Origin: Amphibacillus jilinensis Y1
GTDB taxonomy: Bacteria; Bacillota; Bacilli; Bacillales; Amphibacillaceae
Reading direction: 5' to 3'
Assembly (NCBI RefSeq): GCF_000306965.1
Contig: NZ_JH976434.1
Location: 297,117-331,695, forward strand
Length of the DNA stretch: 34,579 nucleotides
Below, in pieces: positions 16,469-25,199 of the stretch. Positions within the stretch are counted from its first letter, which is position 1. Every line of letters begins with the position of its first letter. The notes under the pieces are model-generated. The model was not told where the DNA came from and made no database searches. It saw nothing but the letters and a program-made list of their open reading frames with translations. The position numbers and the translations under genes were made by a program.

Positions 16469-17554
16469 CTATTTCTTATCTTTACCAATTAATCTTGCTA
16501 AAGATAAAATTGTTGCTACCGTTAATCCTGTAATATAAGACAAGATCAGATAGGTTGAATTCATCATTTCAAAATCATAAAAGATATTCGGCAAATTTGT
16601 GATTGCTGTTGCAAAAATAATCATGCTTAACGGGATTGTTATGCTATGATAGTTTTTTAATTTCAGTACATGTTGTAATGCTATAGACAGAAAATAAAAG
16701 TTTGTCGATGCTTTAAAGAAAATCGTAATGAACCAAATAAAAGCAACGAGTACTTCTATCCGTTCAAAAAATTCAGCAATTTGTATATTTTGACCGAGCA
16801 CATAAATAGAATATGTATGTCTGGCTGCACCCTCAACGCCTAATACAGCAATTGCAGCAAAAGTGACAATAATCATGCAAAAGCCAGCTAAGCCACCACC
16901 AATAAGAAAGGCCTTCTTTGCTTGGCGTAGATCATTGACATGAGGCATGACCACAAGCAATACCATCAATTCCAAATAAGTAAGAGCAAGTACAGGTATC
17001 ACCCCAACAAAAGTACCCGCTTGGTTAAGTTGCATGACCGGTTGAATATGGACTAATTGAGCCTCTGGCCATACTAGCACAGCAAGTAGGGTTAAGCTGA
17101 TCATCGTGAAGGGAAAAAAAATTTCAGCAGTTCTTACCATCACCTCAACACCATAGCGAACAGCAATTAAGCAAGTTAATGTTGAAATAAGAGCCAATGC
17201 CTGTGGTGGTGTCCCCATTAATATTTGTATAGCTACAAATTGTGCAATAGACCAAATATTAGCGAATGTGGTAAAAAAAGAAAAAGAAACCATTAACAGA
17301 ATTAAGCAATAACTGATGAACTTTCCAACGCGTTTATCCATTATTTCAAAGAAATTGCTTTCTTTTTCTTGCCCAACTAGTGTAGTTAACCATAAAATAA
17401 ATAGTATCCCTAGTAATGTAGCAAATATTAAAGTCAGCCAACCGTTTTCTCGACCATACATTGTTGCAATCGTTGGGATGAAGATGATAGCTGTCCCTAA
17501 TGTGTTCATAAAAACTAATACGGTAAATTGAATACTACTTATCTTCTGCTCCAC
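16469..17554 (-). CDS. Spore germinant receptor subunit B (GerAB/KB type)
   Basis: About ten hydrophobic helices over 361 residues and the amino-acid-permease-like fold mark the B subunit, which binds the germinant in the spore inner membrane. I chose the GTG at 17554 (MEQKISSIQFTVLVFMN) because AGGTGA lies 5 bp upstream; an in-frame GTG-ATG pair at 17563-17558 is an alternative but sits on top of that ribosome site. It is the last gene of the receptor operon, 9-18 bp after the D subunit. Typical features include an early TLGTAIIFIPT helix and the basic C-terminus ARLIGKDKK. The germinant is unknown. Confidence 0.9.
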   Translation of the reverse strand: MEQKISSIQFTVLVFMNTLGTAIIFIPTIATMYGRENGWLTLIFATLLGILFILWLTTLVGQEKESNFFEIMDKRVGKFISYCLILLMVSFSFFTTFANIWSIAQFVAIQILMGTPPQALALISTLTCLIAVRYGVEVMVRTAEIFFPFTMISLTLLAVLVWPEAQLVHIQPVMQLNQAGTFVGVIPVLALTYLELMVLLVVMPHVNDLRQAKKAFLIGGGLAGFCMIIVTFAAIAVLGVEGAARHTYSIYVLGQNIQIAEFFERIEVLVAFIWFITIFFKASTNFYFLSIALQHVLKLKNYHSITIPLSMIIFATAITNLPNIFYDFEMMNSTYLILSYITGLTVATILSLARLIGKDKK

Positions 17555-17571
17555 TATCATCACCTAATTAT

Positions 17572-17808
17572 TCATATTTGAAATTGTCCAAGCCAAGCTT
17601 GTAATGGCTTTTTTAAAGGAGAAAGTAAGAAATCAATGCCTTGTACATATTCAGGTATTCTCCAATCAACAATAGCTGCAAGTAAATAGATACTTGCTAA
17701 AGTAAACATAATAAGGAAAACAATCCGATCGTGACCTTGGTAGTGTTTCCATTCATAAACAAGGGTAATTATAATAAAAGTTAATAGTAACAACACGTGC
17801 AATAACAT
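17572..17808 (-). CDS. Spore germinant receptor D subunit (two-helix small protein)
   Basis: The 78 residues contain two transmembrane helices (about 3-16 and 28-46) with a short charged hairpin, YEWKHYQGHDR, between them. Small two-helix proteins of this type (GerKD and relatives) are encoded in or near many GerA-type operons and modulate receptor function. Its place between the C and B genes, with gaps of 12 and under 20 bp, supports the assignment. Sequence conservation in this group is poor, so the call depends on topology and position. Confidence 0.8.
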   Translation of the reverse strand: MLLHVLLLLTFIIITLVYEWKHYQGHDRIVFLIMFTLASIYLLAAIVDWRIPEYVQGIDFLLSPLKKPLQAWLGQFQI

Positions 17809-17820
17809 GAATTAATCCTC

Positions 17821-19014
17821 CTATCGATTAGGTTTATCAACTTCCGGATAAATAGGATCAGTAATCATGCCACCGTGACGAATCTCGACCTTTGTATCGA
17901 AACGAATACTACACGTTTCAAAATGCGTATGCCAATCTTCTTTATACGTTGCCTCCCATTCTCTTGGATGATCTCGTCTTAATTGCTCACCAAATCCAAA
18001 GATATCAGCATGGTAGCCTTTAGCCGCTTCAATACTAGCTAACATTAAAGTTTCAATTTTCTTAGCAAATCGTTGCTCGATTTCATGCAATGTATCTTGA
18101 CTTTTAAAGGACACATCTGTCTCCACATCTGCTATGTTAGCCACCATTTCCGAACGAATCTCTACGACAACCTCACCATCCAATTCTGTCGATATTTTAG
18201 ATTGGTGCTTAGTGATCTCAAGAGAAATATCATTAGCATGTTGCCAGTTAAGTGACTCTATTGTACTAGCGATATTATTGGTGATAAAATTAAACCCTTT
18301 ACTTTCATCCTCGGTAAGCCATCCGACTAATTGATCATCATTAAAAACACTCAAATTTTCTACAAACAAACTAGCATACGGAATAGTTGTCTCAACATTA
18401 TCTATTGTTGTACCTTTTTCCTCATCTCCAACAATCTCCAATCCAGTGACAACCGGATCTTTACCCTCCGATATAATCGCATTTGTTAGTTCATTTAGTC
18501 TAATCTCCTTACTAGGCGCCCAAAATTCTTCTGATGCTTGAATACTTGTATAAATCTTTTCAGCAGATATCTTTTCAAGCGGGGTCATAATACTTAATAC
18601 TTCTTCTGCCGTTGCATGCTTAGCAATAGCAATCATGAAGTCAGATCTTAACTCATGATCGCGCATTAAGAAATCAAGGGTATCAACAATCCCCTCAATG
18701 GCTAACGCTTCTCCAAAAATAACGGCACGGATATGACTAACAAATATTTTTCTTGGAGAGGTTTTGGTTAGCTTTCTAATCGCTTCAAATAAGGTATCAC
18801 CTGTAACCGTATAATTGGTCACAGCTGAACTTGATGTTTTCTCCTCGTTGCCAGCTACTTCTGCTGGATTAAGAACTTGCAATGTCACAATGAATTGATC
18901 ATCGACTAAGTCAATTCCAAACGCTGTTGCAATAGTTATATCAGACAATTCCGCCGCACTCCAACAACCGGTTAGTATAATTAAACTTAGTAAAATGATC
19001 AATAACTTTTTCAT
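17821..19014 (-). CDS. Spore germinant receptor lipoprotein C (GerAC/KC type)
   Basis: The 397-residue lipoprotein has a clear signal and lipobox (ILTGCW; acylated C17). The family start follows: WSAAELSDITIATAFGID at about 18-35. The mature part contains the three-domain GerAC fold by length, with RKIFVSHIRAVIFGE (about 86-100) typical. It anchors to the outer face of the inner spore membrane as part of the A-B-C receptor. GAGGAT at the end of the A gene is its ribosome site, and the gap is only 2 bp, so translation is coupled. Confidence 0.92.
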   Translation of the reverse strand: MKKLLIILLSLIILTGCWSAAELSDITIATAFGIDLVDDQFIVTLQVLNPAEVAGNEEKTSSSAVTNYTVTGDTLFEAIRKLTKTSPRKIFVSHIRAVIFGEALAIEGIVDTLDFLMRDHELRSDFMIAIAKHATAEEVLSIMTPLEKISAEKIYTSIQASEEFWAPSKEIRLNELTNAIISEGKDPVVTGLEIVGDEEKGTTIDNVETTIPYASLFVENLSVFNDDQLVGWLTEDESKGFNFITNNIASTIESLNWQHANDISLEITKHQSKISTELDGEVVVEIRSEMVANIADVETDVSFKSQDTLHEIEQRFAKKIETLMLASIEAAKGYHADIFGFGEQLRRDHPREWEATYKEDWHTHFETCSIRFDTKVEIRHGGMITDPIYPEVDKPNR

Positions 19015-19016
19015 AA

Positions 19017-20579
19017 CTAATCCTCTTTTGGTGGTTTTGGTGGTTTAGACTTACTTCGGGTTATATTCTTTTGACTAATTAGATGCGGACGTCTCATCTC
19101 TTTCCACAATGGAGCGCGAACAAAGATATCTTTTTGACCAGTTAGATTAAATGGTGCTAATGGTGATAGATAAGGAATCCCAAATGATCGCAAACTGGAC
19201 ATATGCAATACAAGTAAAATAAGACCAGTAAAGATGCCGTAAAGACCAAGAGAAGCTGCTAACATCATAAAACCAAAACGAAGCATCCGGACAGTAATAG
19301 CAAGATTATATGCCGGAAATATAAAGCTGCTTATTGCAGTTAGTGAAACGATGATCACCATCATTGCCGATACCATCCCTGCTTCAACAGCCGCTTGACC
19401 GAGCACTAATGCCCCAACGATTGAAATAGCAGAACCGACAGCGCTCGGCAGTCTAATCCCTGCTTCTCGTAATAATTCAAAGGTAACTTCCATGATTAAT
19501 GCCTCAATAAAAGCAGGAAAAGGAATCCCTTCTCGCTGTGCAGCTAGACTGATCAATAAAGTCGTTGGAATCATTTCTTGATGAAAAATCGTTAAAGCAA
19601 TATAAAAAGATGGCGTCAATAATGCGAGTACAAAAGCTAACATGCGCAATAGGCGAAGCAACGTAGCGATATCAGTACGTTGATAATAATCTTCACTCGA
19701 CTGCAAAAAATGTTCAAACAAACACGGTATTAATAATACAAAAGGCGTACCATCTACAAAGATTGCTATTTTGCCTTCTAATAGTCCACCTGCTATCGCA
19801 TCTGGTCGTTCTGTATTATAGACAGTTGGGAAAGGCGTATACGTTTTATCTTGAATAAGCTCCTCAATATAGCCACTTTCTAGAATGGCATCTATTTCTA
19901 TTCGTTTCAAACGCTCGTCCAACTCTTCAACTAACTTATCATTCACCACCCCATTTAAGTAGCCAATTGTAACATCTGTTTGCGTCTTCTCCCCAATACA
20001 ATAGGACTTCATCCATAAATTAGGATCTTTAATGCGACGACGAATCAAGGAAATATTTGTATTAATTCTTTCAGTGAAAGCTTCCTTAGGTCCCCTTACG
20101 ACCTCCTGCGACGTTACCGATTCAATTCCCCGATCTGCTCCACCACGCGTCCCAATCGCAAGTGCCACTGACTGGCCATCTAAAATAACGATTGAATCAC
20201 CTGACAACAAGGCATAAAATAATTCTGCAATTGTATGTGTTTCATTTACGACGCCAATCGAAACAAGATGTTTTTTTATCGTATCCAAACAATTAGGTTT
20301 AAACGTTTGCTCAGCTTCTCGACTCTCTACTACCAATTCATGTAATAAGTCATGTTGCACACTCGCTTCATTAATTAAGCCATCGATATAAAAAATAGCA
20401 GCTCGAATAGGATCTCTAGCACCTATCACAAATGTTCTAATAATCAAATCGGTACTATGCCCGAGCATTTCTTTTATCATCTCTATATTTTCATCTAAAT
20501 CGGGAGAAAGTGCCACATGATGGTCAGCTGATATATTCTCAATAATGAATTGTTTTTGCTTTTTTGTTCGTCGACGCAT
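19017..20579 (-). CDS. Spore germinant receptor subunit A (GerAA/KA type)
   Basis: This is the first gene of the operon, 520 residues. The cytoplasmic N-terminal half carries the family pattern RAAIFYIDGL (about 58-67), GDSIVILDG (about 127-135) and TRGGADRGIESV (about 144-155). About five membrane helices follow between residues 290 and 460, with PTTLLISLAAQREGIPFPAF (about 341-360) near the middle, and then a Pro/Lys-rich tail. A subunits oligomerise to form the ion channel opened by germinant. A GGATGGAG site precedes the ATG. I found only an imperfect forespore-type promoter upstream (TGAATT... CATGATC), so the sigma-G assignment is expected from the family and not shown here. Confidence 0.93.
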   Translation of the reverse strand: MRRRTKKQKQFIIENISADHHVALSPDLDENIEMIKEMLGHSTDLIIRTFVIGARDPIRAAIFYIDGLINEASVQHDLLHELVVESREAEQTFKPNCLDTIKKHLVSIGVVNETHTIAELFYALLSGDSIVILDGQSVALAIGTRGGADRGIESVTSQEVVRGPKEAFTERINTNISLIRRRIKDPNLWMKSYCIGEKTQTDVTIGYLNGVVNDKLVEELDERLKRIEIDAILESGYIEELIQDKTYTPFPTVYNTERPDAIAGGLLEGKIAIFVDGTPFVLLIPCLFEHFLQSSEDYYQRTDIATLLRLLRMLAFVLALLTPSFYIALTIFHQEMIPTTLLISLAAQREGIPFPAFIEALIMEVTFELLREAGIRLPSAVGSAISIVGALVLGQAAVEAGMVSAMMVIIVSLTAISSFIFPAYNLAITVRMLRFGFMMLAASLGLYGIFTGLILLVLHMSSLRSFGIPYLSPLAPFNLTGQKDIFVRAPLWKEMRRPHLISQKNITRSKSKPPKPPKED

Positions 20580-20708
20580 CGCTTATCGCTCCATCCAAAA
20601 GATCATGCTATTATCTTAAGCAAATTCAAAGAAATTATGTATTTTTGAGAGAGTAAGATTACCAATACCTTTACTTATCACATTAATAGCAAGTAGAACA
20701 ATATATTT
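20580..20708. other. Leader region of the germinant receptor operon
   Basis: Together with copy 7 and the stretch up to 20964 this is a 414-bp stretch without a gene. The part next to gerA is AT-rich and should hold its promoter. No reading frame here has a convincing ribosome site and family signature. Confidence 0.4.
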
Positions 20709-20850
20709 ATTAAACGTATATCTAATCAGTGGCGTTTGTTTTGTGCATCGAACAATCAGGAAATTAGCGTCCATTATCACCCACCTATATCGATATAATC
20801 TACTCTCTATTTTGAGCGAGGGTGGTTTACGGATGGTTATTTGTGATAAA
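20709..20850 (+). repeat. Dispersed structured repeat, copy 7 (second arm of hairpin 1 deleted)
   Basis: It has CTAATCAGTGGCG followed by AACAATCAGGAAATTAGCGT, then the central stem (CTACTCTCTATTTTGAGCGA) and the end GGTTATTTGTGATAAA. The CCCACTGATTGG arm is missing. Confidence 0.85.
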
Positions 20851-20964
20851 AAGCTTACATTTACTTGCTCCATAGCGATTAACTAAGTTTTACTTATTGT
20901 TCTTTTTATTTTTAATAAAGCCATCTTCCACTTTTCTACAAAAATTTTATACTTCTCTATACAA

Positions 20965-20990
20965 AAAAAACGCCTGTATAAAGGCGTTTT
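20965..20990 (-). terminator. Intrinsic terminator after the cstR-like gene
   Basis: The stem AAAACGCCT/AGGCGTTTT with a short GTATA-type loop continues into a T-run on the minus strand, 4 bp past the stop at 20994. Confidence 0.85.
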
Positions 20991-20993
20991 CTT

Positions 20994-21257
20994 TTAGCGG
21001 CTCTTAACAAGTAAATTCACCGCTTCTTCTATATAAGCTTTAGGATCTTCCCCGTCACGCTCCTCTGCATGCAATACACAGTCTACTAGGTTAGAACTAA
21101 CTACTAAACCCATTGTTCGATCTATTGCTGTCCGTACCGCAGACATTTGGGTAACGACATCTTTACAATCTTTTCCTTCTTCCATCATTCGGACAATTCC
21201 CCTAACTTGTCCCTCGATACGCTTCATTCTATTCCTGACCTGCGGATTGTATTCCAT
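20994..21257 (-). CDS. cstR: CsoR/FrmR-family repressor, CstR-like (sulfur-responsive)
   Basis: The 87-residue all-helical repressor begins MEYNPQVRNRMKRIEGQVRG. Its two cysteines are C31 (in KDCKDVV) and C60 (in VDCVLHAE). In copper-sensing CsoR a histidine lies four residues before the second cysteine; here that position is an asparagine (SNLVDC), which is the pattern of CstR, whose cysteine pair reacts with persulfides. The gene follows a rhodanese-like gene by 36 bp on the same strand, and CstR usually controls sulfide-handling sulfurtransferases. AGGAGGAATAG precedes the ATG. The ligand assignment is inference from these residues. Confidence 0.82.
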   Translation of the reverse strand: MEYNPQVRNRMKRIEGQVRGIVRMMEEGKDCKDVVTQMSAVRTAIDRTMGLVVSSNLVDCVLHAEERDGEDPKAYIEEAVNLLVKSR

Positions 21258-21293
21258 GTCTATTCCTCCTATCCATAAAATGATAACGTTAAC

Positions 21294-21665
21294 TTACACA
21301 AACCTTGTGTACCATTTATTGCATCCACATGACTTATCTAACATGACATAGCCAGATACTTTATGTCCATGCCTCTGTAATAAACGAATACCTATATTTC
21401 TTTCGACTTTATTAGATGCAATGACACAAATATTTAGATGAGGCAATTCCCCGTGATGTCGTTTAATATAGGCAACCGGTAGAGAAATTGCGCCAGCAAT
21501 CGTTGCTTTAGTTGCATCATTGTAATCACGAAGGTCAACTTTTATCAAGTGTTCTGGTAAAGATTGAGCATCTAAACATTTGATACCCTTGACCGGTATA
21601 TAGCGGATATAAGAGAAATAACTGACCAATAGGACAAAACTGAATATGACAGATAGCATCACCAT
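21294..21665 (-). CDS. Membrane-anchored rhodanese-like protein with a degenerate active site
   Basis: I chose the ATG at 21665 (123 residues, MVMLSVIFSFVLLVS) because GGAGG lies 8 bp upstream; a longer frame would begin inside repeat copy 8. One transmembrane helix (about 2-19) and YIPVKGIK lead into a rhodanese fold (KVDLRDYNDA at about 42-51, AGAISLPVAYIK at about 57-68), as in B. subtilis YqhL. The active-site loop, normally CxxGxRS, reads SNKVERN, so serine replaces the catalytic cysteine. A CGC motif occurs near the C-terminus. It may bind persulfide elsewhere, or be regulatory. It pairs with cstR. Confidence 0.78.
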   Translation of the reverse strand: MVMLSVIFSFVLLVSYFSYIRYIPVKGIKCLDAQSLPEHLIKVDLRDYNDATKATIAGAISLPVAYIKRHHGELPHLNICVIASNKVERNIGIRLLQRHGHKVSGYVMLDKSCGCNKWYTRFV

Positions 21666-21683
21666 GTTCTGAACCTCCAATGA

Positions 21684-21818
21684 ATAAAATGACTCTTCAG
21701 TCAATAGGCGTTCTCGTTCTTCGCCGACTGACTGGTCGTTGAATGAACCAGGACATTAGCCTCCGTTAGCTCCCGCCTAAATAGATGAGCGCTTTTACGG
21801 ACGATTATCCGAGATCAC
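21684..21818 (+). repeat. Dispersed structured repeat, copy 8 (right central arm deleted)
   Basis: It begins ATAAAATGACTCTTCAGTCA and has ACTGACTGGTCGTTGAATGA, CTCCCGCCTAAATAGATGAG, then directly CGCTTTTACGGACGATTATC. The TCTCTATTTTGTGG arm is absent. It lies just upstream of the rhodanese gene start. Confidence 0.85.
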
Positions 21819-21893
21819 ATGTTTACTGCAACCATTATATACCCCGCAACGTATTTAGTCAACGATCGTTCTATCTTCCATGTATATATAATA

Positions 21894-22042
21894 ATAAAAC
21901 GAACCGTCTATCAGTAGGTAATTTTGTACTCCTCCACCGATTGGTCGTTGAGTAACTCAAGACATGCGCCTCCGTTAGCTCCCATAAATAGATGCGTTCT
22001 ACTTAGAGGTGGGACGCTTTACGAACAGCTATCTGCGATAAA
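21894..22042 (+). repeat. Dispersed structured repeat, copy 9
   Basis: Full-length copy ATAAAACGAACC ... CTATCTGCGATAAAG, 75 bp after copy 8 in the same direction. Together the two copies fill most of the 414-bp stretch 21666-22078, where no gene is visible. Confidence 0.88.
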
Positions 22043-22078
22043 GTAAGACGCTTCTCTTTCCTCAATATGTAAAGTGCT

Positions 22079-23449
22079 TCATTCTACGTTGAGGTTTGTT
22101 AAAAAGTCGACTAATGTTAATAACCCTCGATCAAAATTTGCTAATAAGAAACTTTCGTTAGGTGAATGCAAGCGATCATCTGGTGTACCAAATCCTAATA
22201 AAACAATCGGTATATTAAAAATAGCATCTATCCATTCGACAACCGGAATGGATCCACCCATTCTTACAAATACAGGCTCTTTATCGAAAGCCTTGCCGTA
22301 GCTCAGCGCAGCTTGTTTAATTAATAAATGATTAGGATCAACTTTATAAGCCTTTGCTGATAAAGGCTCGCGTTTAATTGAAACCCGCACACCTGATGGT
22401 AAATTTTTTTCAATATGATCAATTAACAAATCTTGTATGGTGGTCGGATCTTGTCCCGGCACTAATCGACAAGTCAACTTAGCCGTTGCATACGAAGGAA
22501 TAATCGTTTTCGTTCCTTCTCCTTGATAACCTCCATAAACACCATTTATCTCCAAAGTTGGACGTGCCATCGTGTGTTCAATCGCACTATAGCCTAATTC
22601 AGATGATGTAGAAGGCGAACCTGTTGTTTTCACGTAATCTTCTACGGGAACTTCTGCGATCAATTGACGCTCTTCGTTAGTTAAGGGAGCGACATCATCA
22701 TAAAAATGGGCGACCTGAACCACCTCATCCTGATCTTTCATCGAACTCAACAGGTGCGCCATTGCCATAATCGGGTTACGGACTGCGCCCCCATATAAGC
22801 CAGAATGGAGATCATTATCAGGGCCATGAATGGTAAATTCTAAACCTGTAAAACCCTTCAACCCATATAAAATAGTTGGTTGGTCATTATCGACCATACC
22901 AGAATCAGATATAATGGCAAAATCAGCGTCAAATTGCTGTTTTTTTGTTTGCAAAATATCATATAAATGCTCACTTCCAATTTCTTCTTCGCCTTCAATA
23001 CATACTTTTACATTTATAGGGAGCTTCCCTTCTGTTTTTAGAAATGCTTCAAAGACAGCTAAATGCATGAAGACTTGACCTTTATCGTCACTTGCTCCTC
23101 TAGCATAAAGACGACCCTTTCTTACTTCGGGCTCAAATGGTGCCGACTCCCATAATTCAAGCGGATCAGCCGGCTGCACATCATAGTGACCATAAACAAG
23201 CATAGTCGGTGCTTCCTTACCGGCCCCTAACCATTCACCATAAACTAATGGATGGCCTTTGGTCTGTTGAATTTCAACGTGTTCAAATCCACTATCCAGC
23301 AAATATTTATAGACAAATTGGGCTGCTTTATCAACATCGTCTTTATGCCCAGGATCCGTACTTACACTTGGTATTTTTAAAAAAGATTCTAACGCTTGTA
23401 ATTGTTGCTTTCTATGCTTCTGTAAATATTCAATAACTTGGGTTGTCAA
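22079..23449 (-). CDS. M20-family zinc dipeptidase
   Basis: The 456 residues match M20 dipeptidases of the CNDP/DapE-like branch. Metal-site motifs are VYGHYDVQPADP (about 84-95), RGASDDKGQ (about 117-125) and EGEEEIGSEH (about 151-160); a dimerisation domain follows (DLHSGLYGGAVRNP at about 213-226), and GFGTPDDRLHSPNE near the C-terminus supplies the last ligand histidine. It hydrolyses dipeptides in the cytoplasm. The start is a TTG at 23449 with GGAGGG 7 bp upstream. It lies 18 bp after luxS on the same strand and is probably co-transcribed. Confidence 0.9.
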   Translation of the reverse strand: MTTQVIEYLQKHRKQQLQALESFLKIPSVSTDPGHKDDVDKAAQFVYKYLLDSGFEHVEIQQTKGHPLVYGEWLGAGKEAPTMLVYGHYDVQPADPLELWESAPFEPEVRKGRLYARGASDDKGQVFMHLAVFEAFLKTEGKLPINVKVCIEGEEEIGSEHLYDILQTKKQQFDADFAIISDSGMVDNDQPTILYGLKGFTGLEFTIHGPDNDLHSGLYGGAVRNPIMAMAHLLSSMKDQDEVVQVAHFYDDVAPLTNEERQLIAEVPVEDYVKTTGSPSTSSELGYSAIEHTMARPTLEINGVYGGYQGEGTKTIIPSYATAKLTCRLVPGQDPTTIQDLLIDHIEKNLPSGVRVSIKREPLSAKAYKVDPNHLLIKQAALSYGKAFDKEPVFVRMGGSIPVVEWIDAIFNIPIVLLGFGTPDDRLHSPNESFLLANFDRGLLTLVDFLTNLNVE

Positions 23450-23467
23450 TGCCTTTCCCTCCTTTAT

Positions 23468-23932
23468 CTATTCTGAAAAAACATTAGGCCAGCTTGCTTT
23501 TTTAGCTAACATCGTCTTCGCTATCTTTTTCGCTCCCGATAAACTGTGATTAGCTGCCCATCCACATTGCACTTCATTACATGCAGGGACCTCCGTCGCT
23601 TCTAAAACATCATTTAACGTTTTATCTAATGCTATTTGAATAGCATCAAATGAATCATTATTCAAAACACTTAAATAAAAACCGGTTTGACATCCCATTG
23701 GTCCAATGTCAAGCACATGATCAAGATGATTTCGAATAAGTTCTGCCATCAAGTGCTCTAATGAATGAAGACCATCCATCTCCATATGTTCTTGATTAGG
23801 TTGACAAAAACGTATATCATATTTATAGACCTTATCTCCATGAGCCCCTGTCGTCACACCAACCAACCTTATATAGGGTGCCACTACTTTCGTATGATCT
23901 AAATTAAAACTTTCCACGTTCATTTTTTTCAT
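23468..23932 (-). CDS. luxS: S-ribosylhomocysteine lyase LuxS
   Basis: It cleaves S-ribosylhomocysteine to homocysteine and DPD, the precursor of autoinducer-2, within the activated methyl cycle. I chose the ATG at 23932 (154 residues, [13 protein letters not shown]) because AAAGGAG lies 9 bp before it. The metal-binding HSLEH is at about 56-60 and the third ligand cysteine is in ACNEVQCGW (about 118-126); [11 protein letters not shown] (about 77-87) holds the catalytic cysteine region. The downstream dipeptidase is an unusual partner; pfs, cysK and mccB homologues are not in this window. Confidence 0.96.
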   Translation of the reverse strand: MKKMNVESFNLDHTKVVAPYIRLVGVTTGAHGDKVYKYDIRFCQPNQEHMEMDGLHSLEHLMAELIRNHLDHVLDIGPMGCQTGFYLSVLNNDSFDAIQIALDKTLNDVLEATEVPACNEVQCGWAANHSLSGAKKIAKTMLAKKASWPNVFSE

Positions 23933-24044
23933 CTTACAAAACTCCTTTCGTAACATTCATATCTAATTAATAAGATACCATAAACCGTTAATCAATCCAA
24001 TTTTTAAGAGCCCTTCAAGAAGCCAAATATAAATAGTCAAAAAA

Positions 24045-24075
24045 AAAGCAGCGAACATGAATTGCTCACTGCTTT
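24045..24075 (-). terminator. Intrinsic terminator after the YhcN/YlaJ gene
   Basis: A 13-bp stem AAAGCAGTGAGCA/TGTTCGCTGCTTT (with GU pairs) and loop ATTCA is followed by a long T-run on the minus strand, just past the stop at 24080. Confidence 0.88.
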
Positions 24076-24079
24076 AGAA

Positions 24080-24733
24080 CTAGCGATTTCGCGTGCGATC
24101 TCTTGTAGGGAAGATACGTTCAATCATTTCACCAAATTGATCGAAAAATCCTTCTATCGGTTCACCACGATCAACGTCATTCATATAATTTGAAGTTAAA
24201 TCAACAAAATCAGGATTTGAGGAAACAAATACTTCATCAATTTGATTGTCTGCATCTTTTACAGCTTCAGTGACTTTACGCTCAATTCGATCTGATAAAT
24301 CAGCATTATCGCCATTGCCTTGATTATTGTCTAATTGGCAAGCAACATAAGCGGTATTCCCCATTCTCAAAACGTTAGCACGGTCAATCTCGTTTACTTC
24401 TGATGTCACTTGTTCGGCGATATCTTCTGCAACTTGATATTGCCCTTGTTCTCCTTGCTGATCGTATAAACCATCTCGTGGGATTTGATCTGTAGGTGTT
24501 CGCCCATCTAACGGAGCTTGTTGGTTTTGACCAAGTCCACCATATCCTTCTCCCCCTGGATGTTGATAAGTGCCATCATAAGTTGTATTTTGACGTTGCA
24601 TTTGATTTGGTTGATTTCGGACAGGTTCTATATTGTCCCAGCCTCTATCATTCGCTTGTTGGGTATTATTCGTACCGCAACCGATTAACGTCGATAATGC
24701 AACCCCGGTAATGATCATATGTCTGATACGCAT
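24080..24733 (-). CDS. YhcN/YlaJ-family sporulation lipoprotein
   Basis: The 217-residue lipoprotein has a short signal and lipobox LIGCG (C19). A Gln/Asn/Gly-rich low-complexity linker (about 22-100) leads to the conserved domain: AEDIAEQVTSEVNEIDRANV (about 102-121), NTAYVACQL (about 126-134), and KVTEAVKDADNQIDEVFVSS (about 153-172). The family is found in spores and helps outgrowth in B. subtilis. AAAAGGAGG lies 7 bp before the ATG, and a good forespore-type promoter lies upstream (24765-24794). Confidence 0.88.
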   Translation of the reverse strand: MRIRHMIITGVALSTLIGCGTNNTQQANDRGWDNIEPVRNQPNQMQRQNTTYDGTYQHPGGEGYGGLGQNQQAPLDGRTPTDQIPRDGLYDQQGEQGQYQVAEDIAEQVTSEVNEIDRANVLRMGNTAYVACQLDNNQGNGDNADLSDRIERKVTEAVKDADNQIDEVFVSSNPDFVDLTSNYMNDVDRGEPIEGFFDQFGEMIERIFPTRDRTRNR

Positions 24734-24764
24734 TTTAATGCCTCCTTTTCTTGAAAGTCGTTAT

Positions 24765-24794
24765 TAATATGTGCAATCAATTCTGTGCAATGCA
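24765..24794 (-). promoter_or_regulatory. Candidate sigma-F/G promoter of the YhcN/YlaJ gene
   Basis: On the minus strand TGCATT (24794-24789), 17 bp and CATATTA (24771-24765) fit the forespore -35/-10 pattern (GHATR, CATWHTA), with one mismatch in the -35. The gene's family is forespore-expressed, which agrees. Confidence 0.6.
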
Positions 24795-24897
24795 ATGAAA
24801 TGCTAGGCAATATTGTTAAACTTCACCAGGCGTTGTTTAATCAAATTCGGTTACAATAAGAGATGTCCCAACTTGTTCTGTAAAAGGAGCGAAACCA

Positions 24898-25128
24898 ATG
24901 GGCACACTTGACTATGACAAAGCACTTTACTACACCATGTGGCAACAATGGGATGATCTCTTAGTGATTATGGTGCGAACAAAAGATGATCTATTATCAA
25001 AGAAAATCGAAGCATTTCTTCATGCTTTCCGATTTGAAAAAAATACGAAAACGATCATTCAGTTGCATGAAAACTTACTACACTATTTAGATCATGCCAT
25101 GGAAAATCAACAAGCTTTAGCCACTTAA
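24898..25128 (+). CDS. Small YhdB-like protein
   Basis: The 76 residues begin MGTLDYDKALYYTMWQQWDD, followed by LLVIMVRTKDDLLSKKIEAF (about 21-40). It resembles the B. subtilis YhdB group as far as I can recall; no function is known to me. There is no signal peptide or membrane helix, and the composition suggests a small helical cytoplasmic protein. AAAGGAG lies 8 bp before the ATG, and a TACAAT at about 24854-24859 may be its -10. It is monocistronic, with a strong shared terminator after it. Confidence 0.72.
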   Translation: MGTLDYDKALYYTMWQQWDDLLVIMVRTKDDLLSKKIEAFLHAFRFEKNTKTIIQLHENLLHYLDHAMENQQALAT

Positions 25129-25136
25129 TGCATTTA

Positions 25137-25187
25137 AAAAAACTAAGGCTCCTCACCAATTTCTTGTTGAGAAAGCCTTAGTTTTTT
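25137..25187. terminator. Bidirectional terminator
   Basis: The stem AAAAAACTAAGGCT/AGCCTTAGTTTTTT with an inner CTC/GAG pairing lies between the convergent YhdB-like and flavoprotein genes; both exits carry T-runs. Confidence 0.92.
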
Positions 25188-25199
25188 AAAATATCTTTT

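Noticed and set aside
20616-20873. 85-codon frame upstream of the germinant receptor operon
   Set aside because: Most of it is repeat copy 7 read backwards; no convincing start signal.
21684-22042. Possible CRISPR array (two similar units in tandem)
   Set aside because: The units are 135-150 bp, diverged, and belong to the dispersed repeat; no short identical repeats with spacers and no cas genes.
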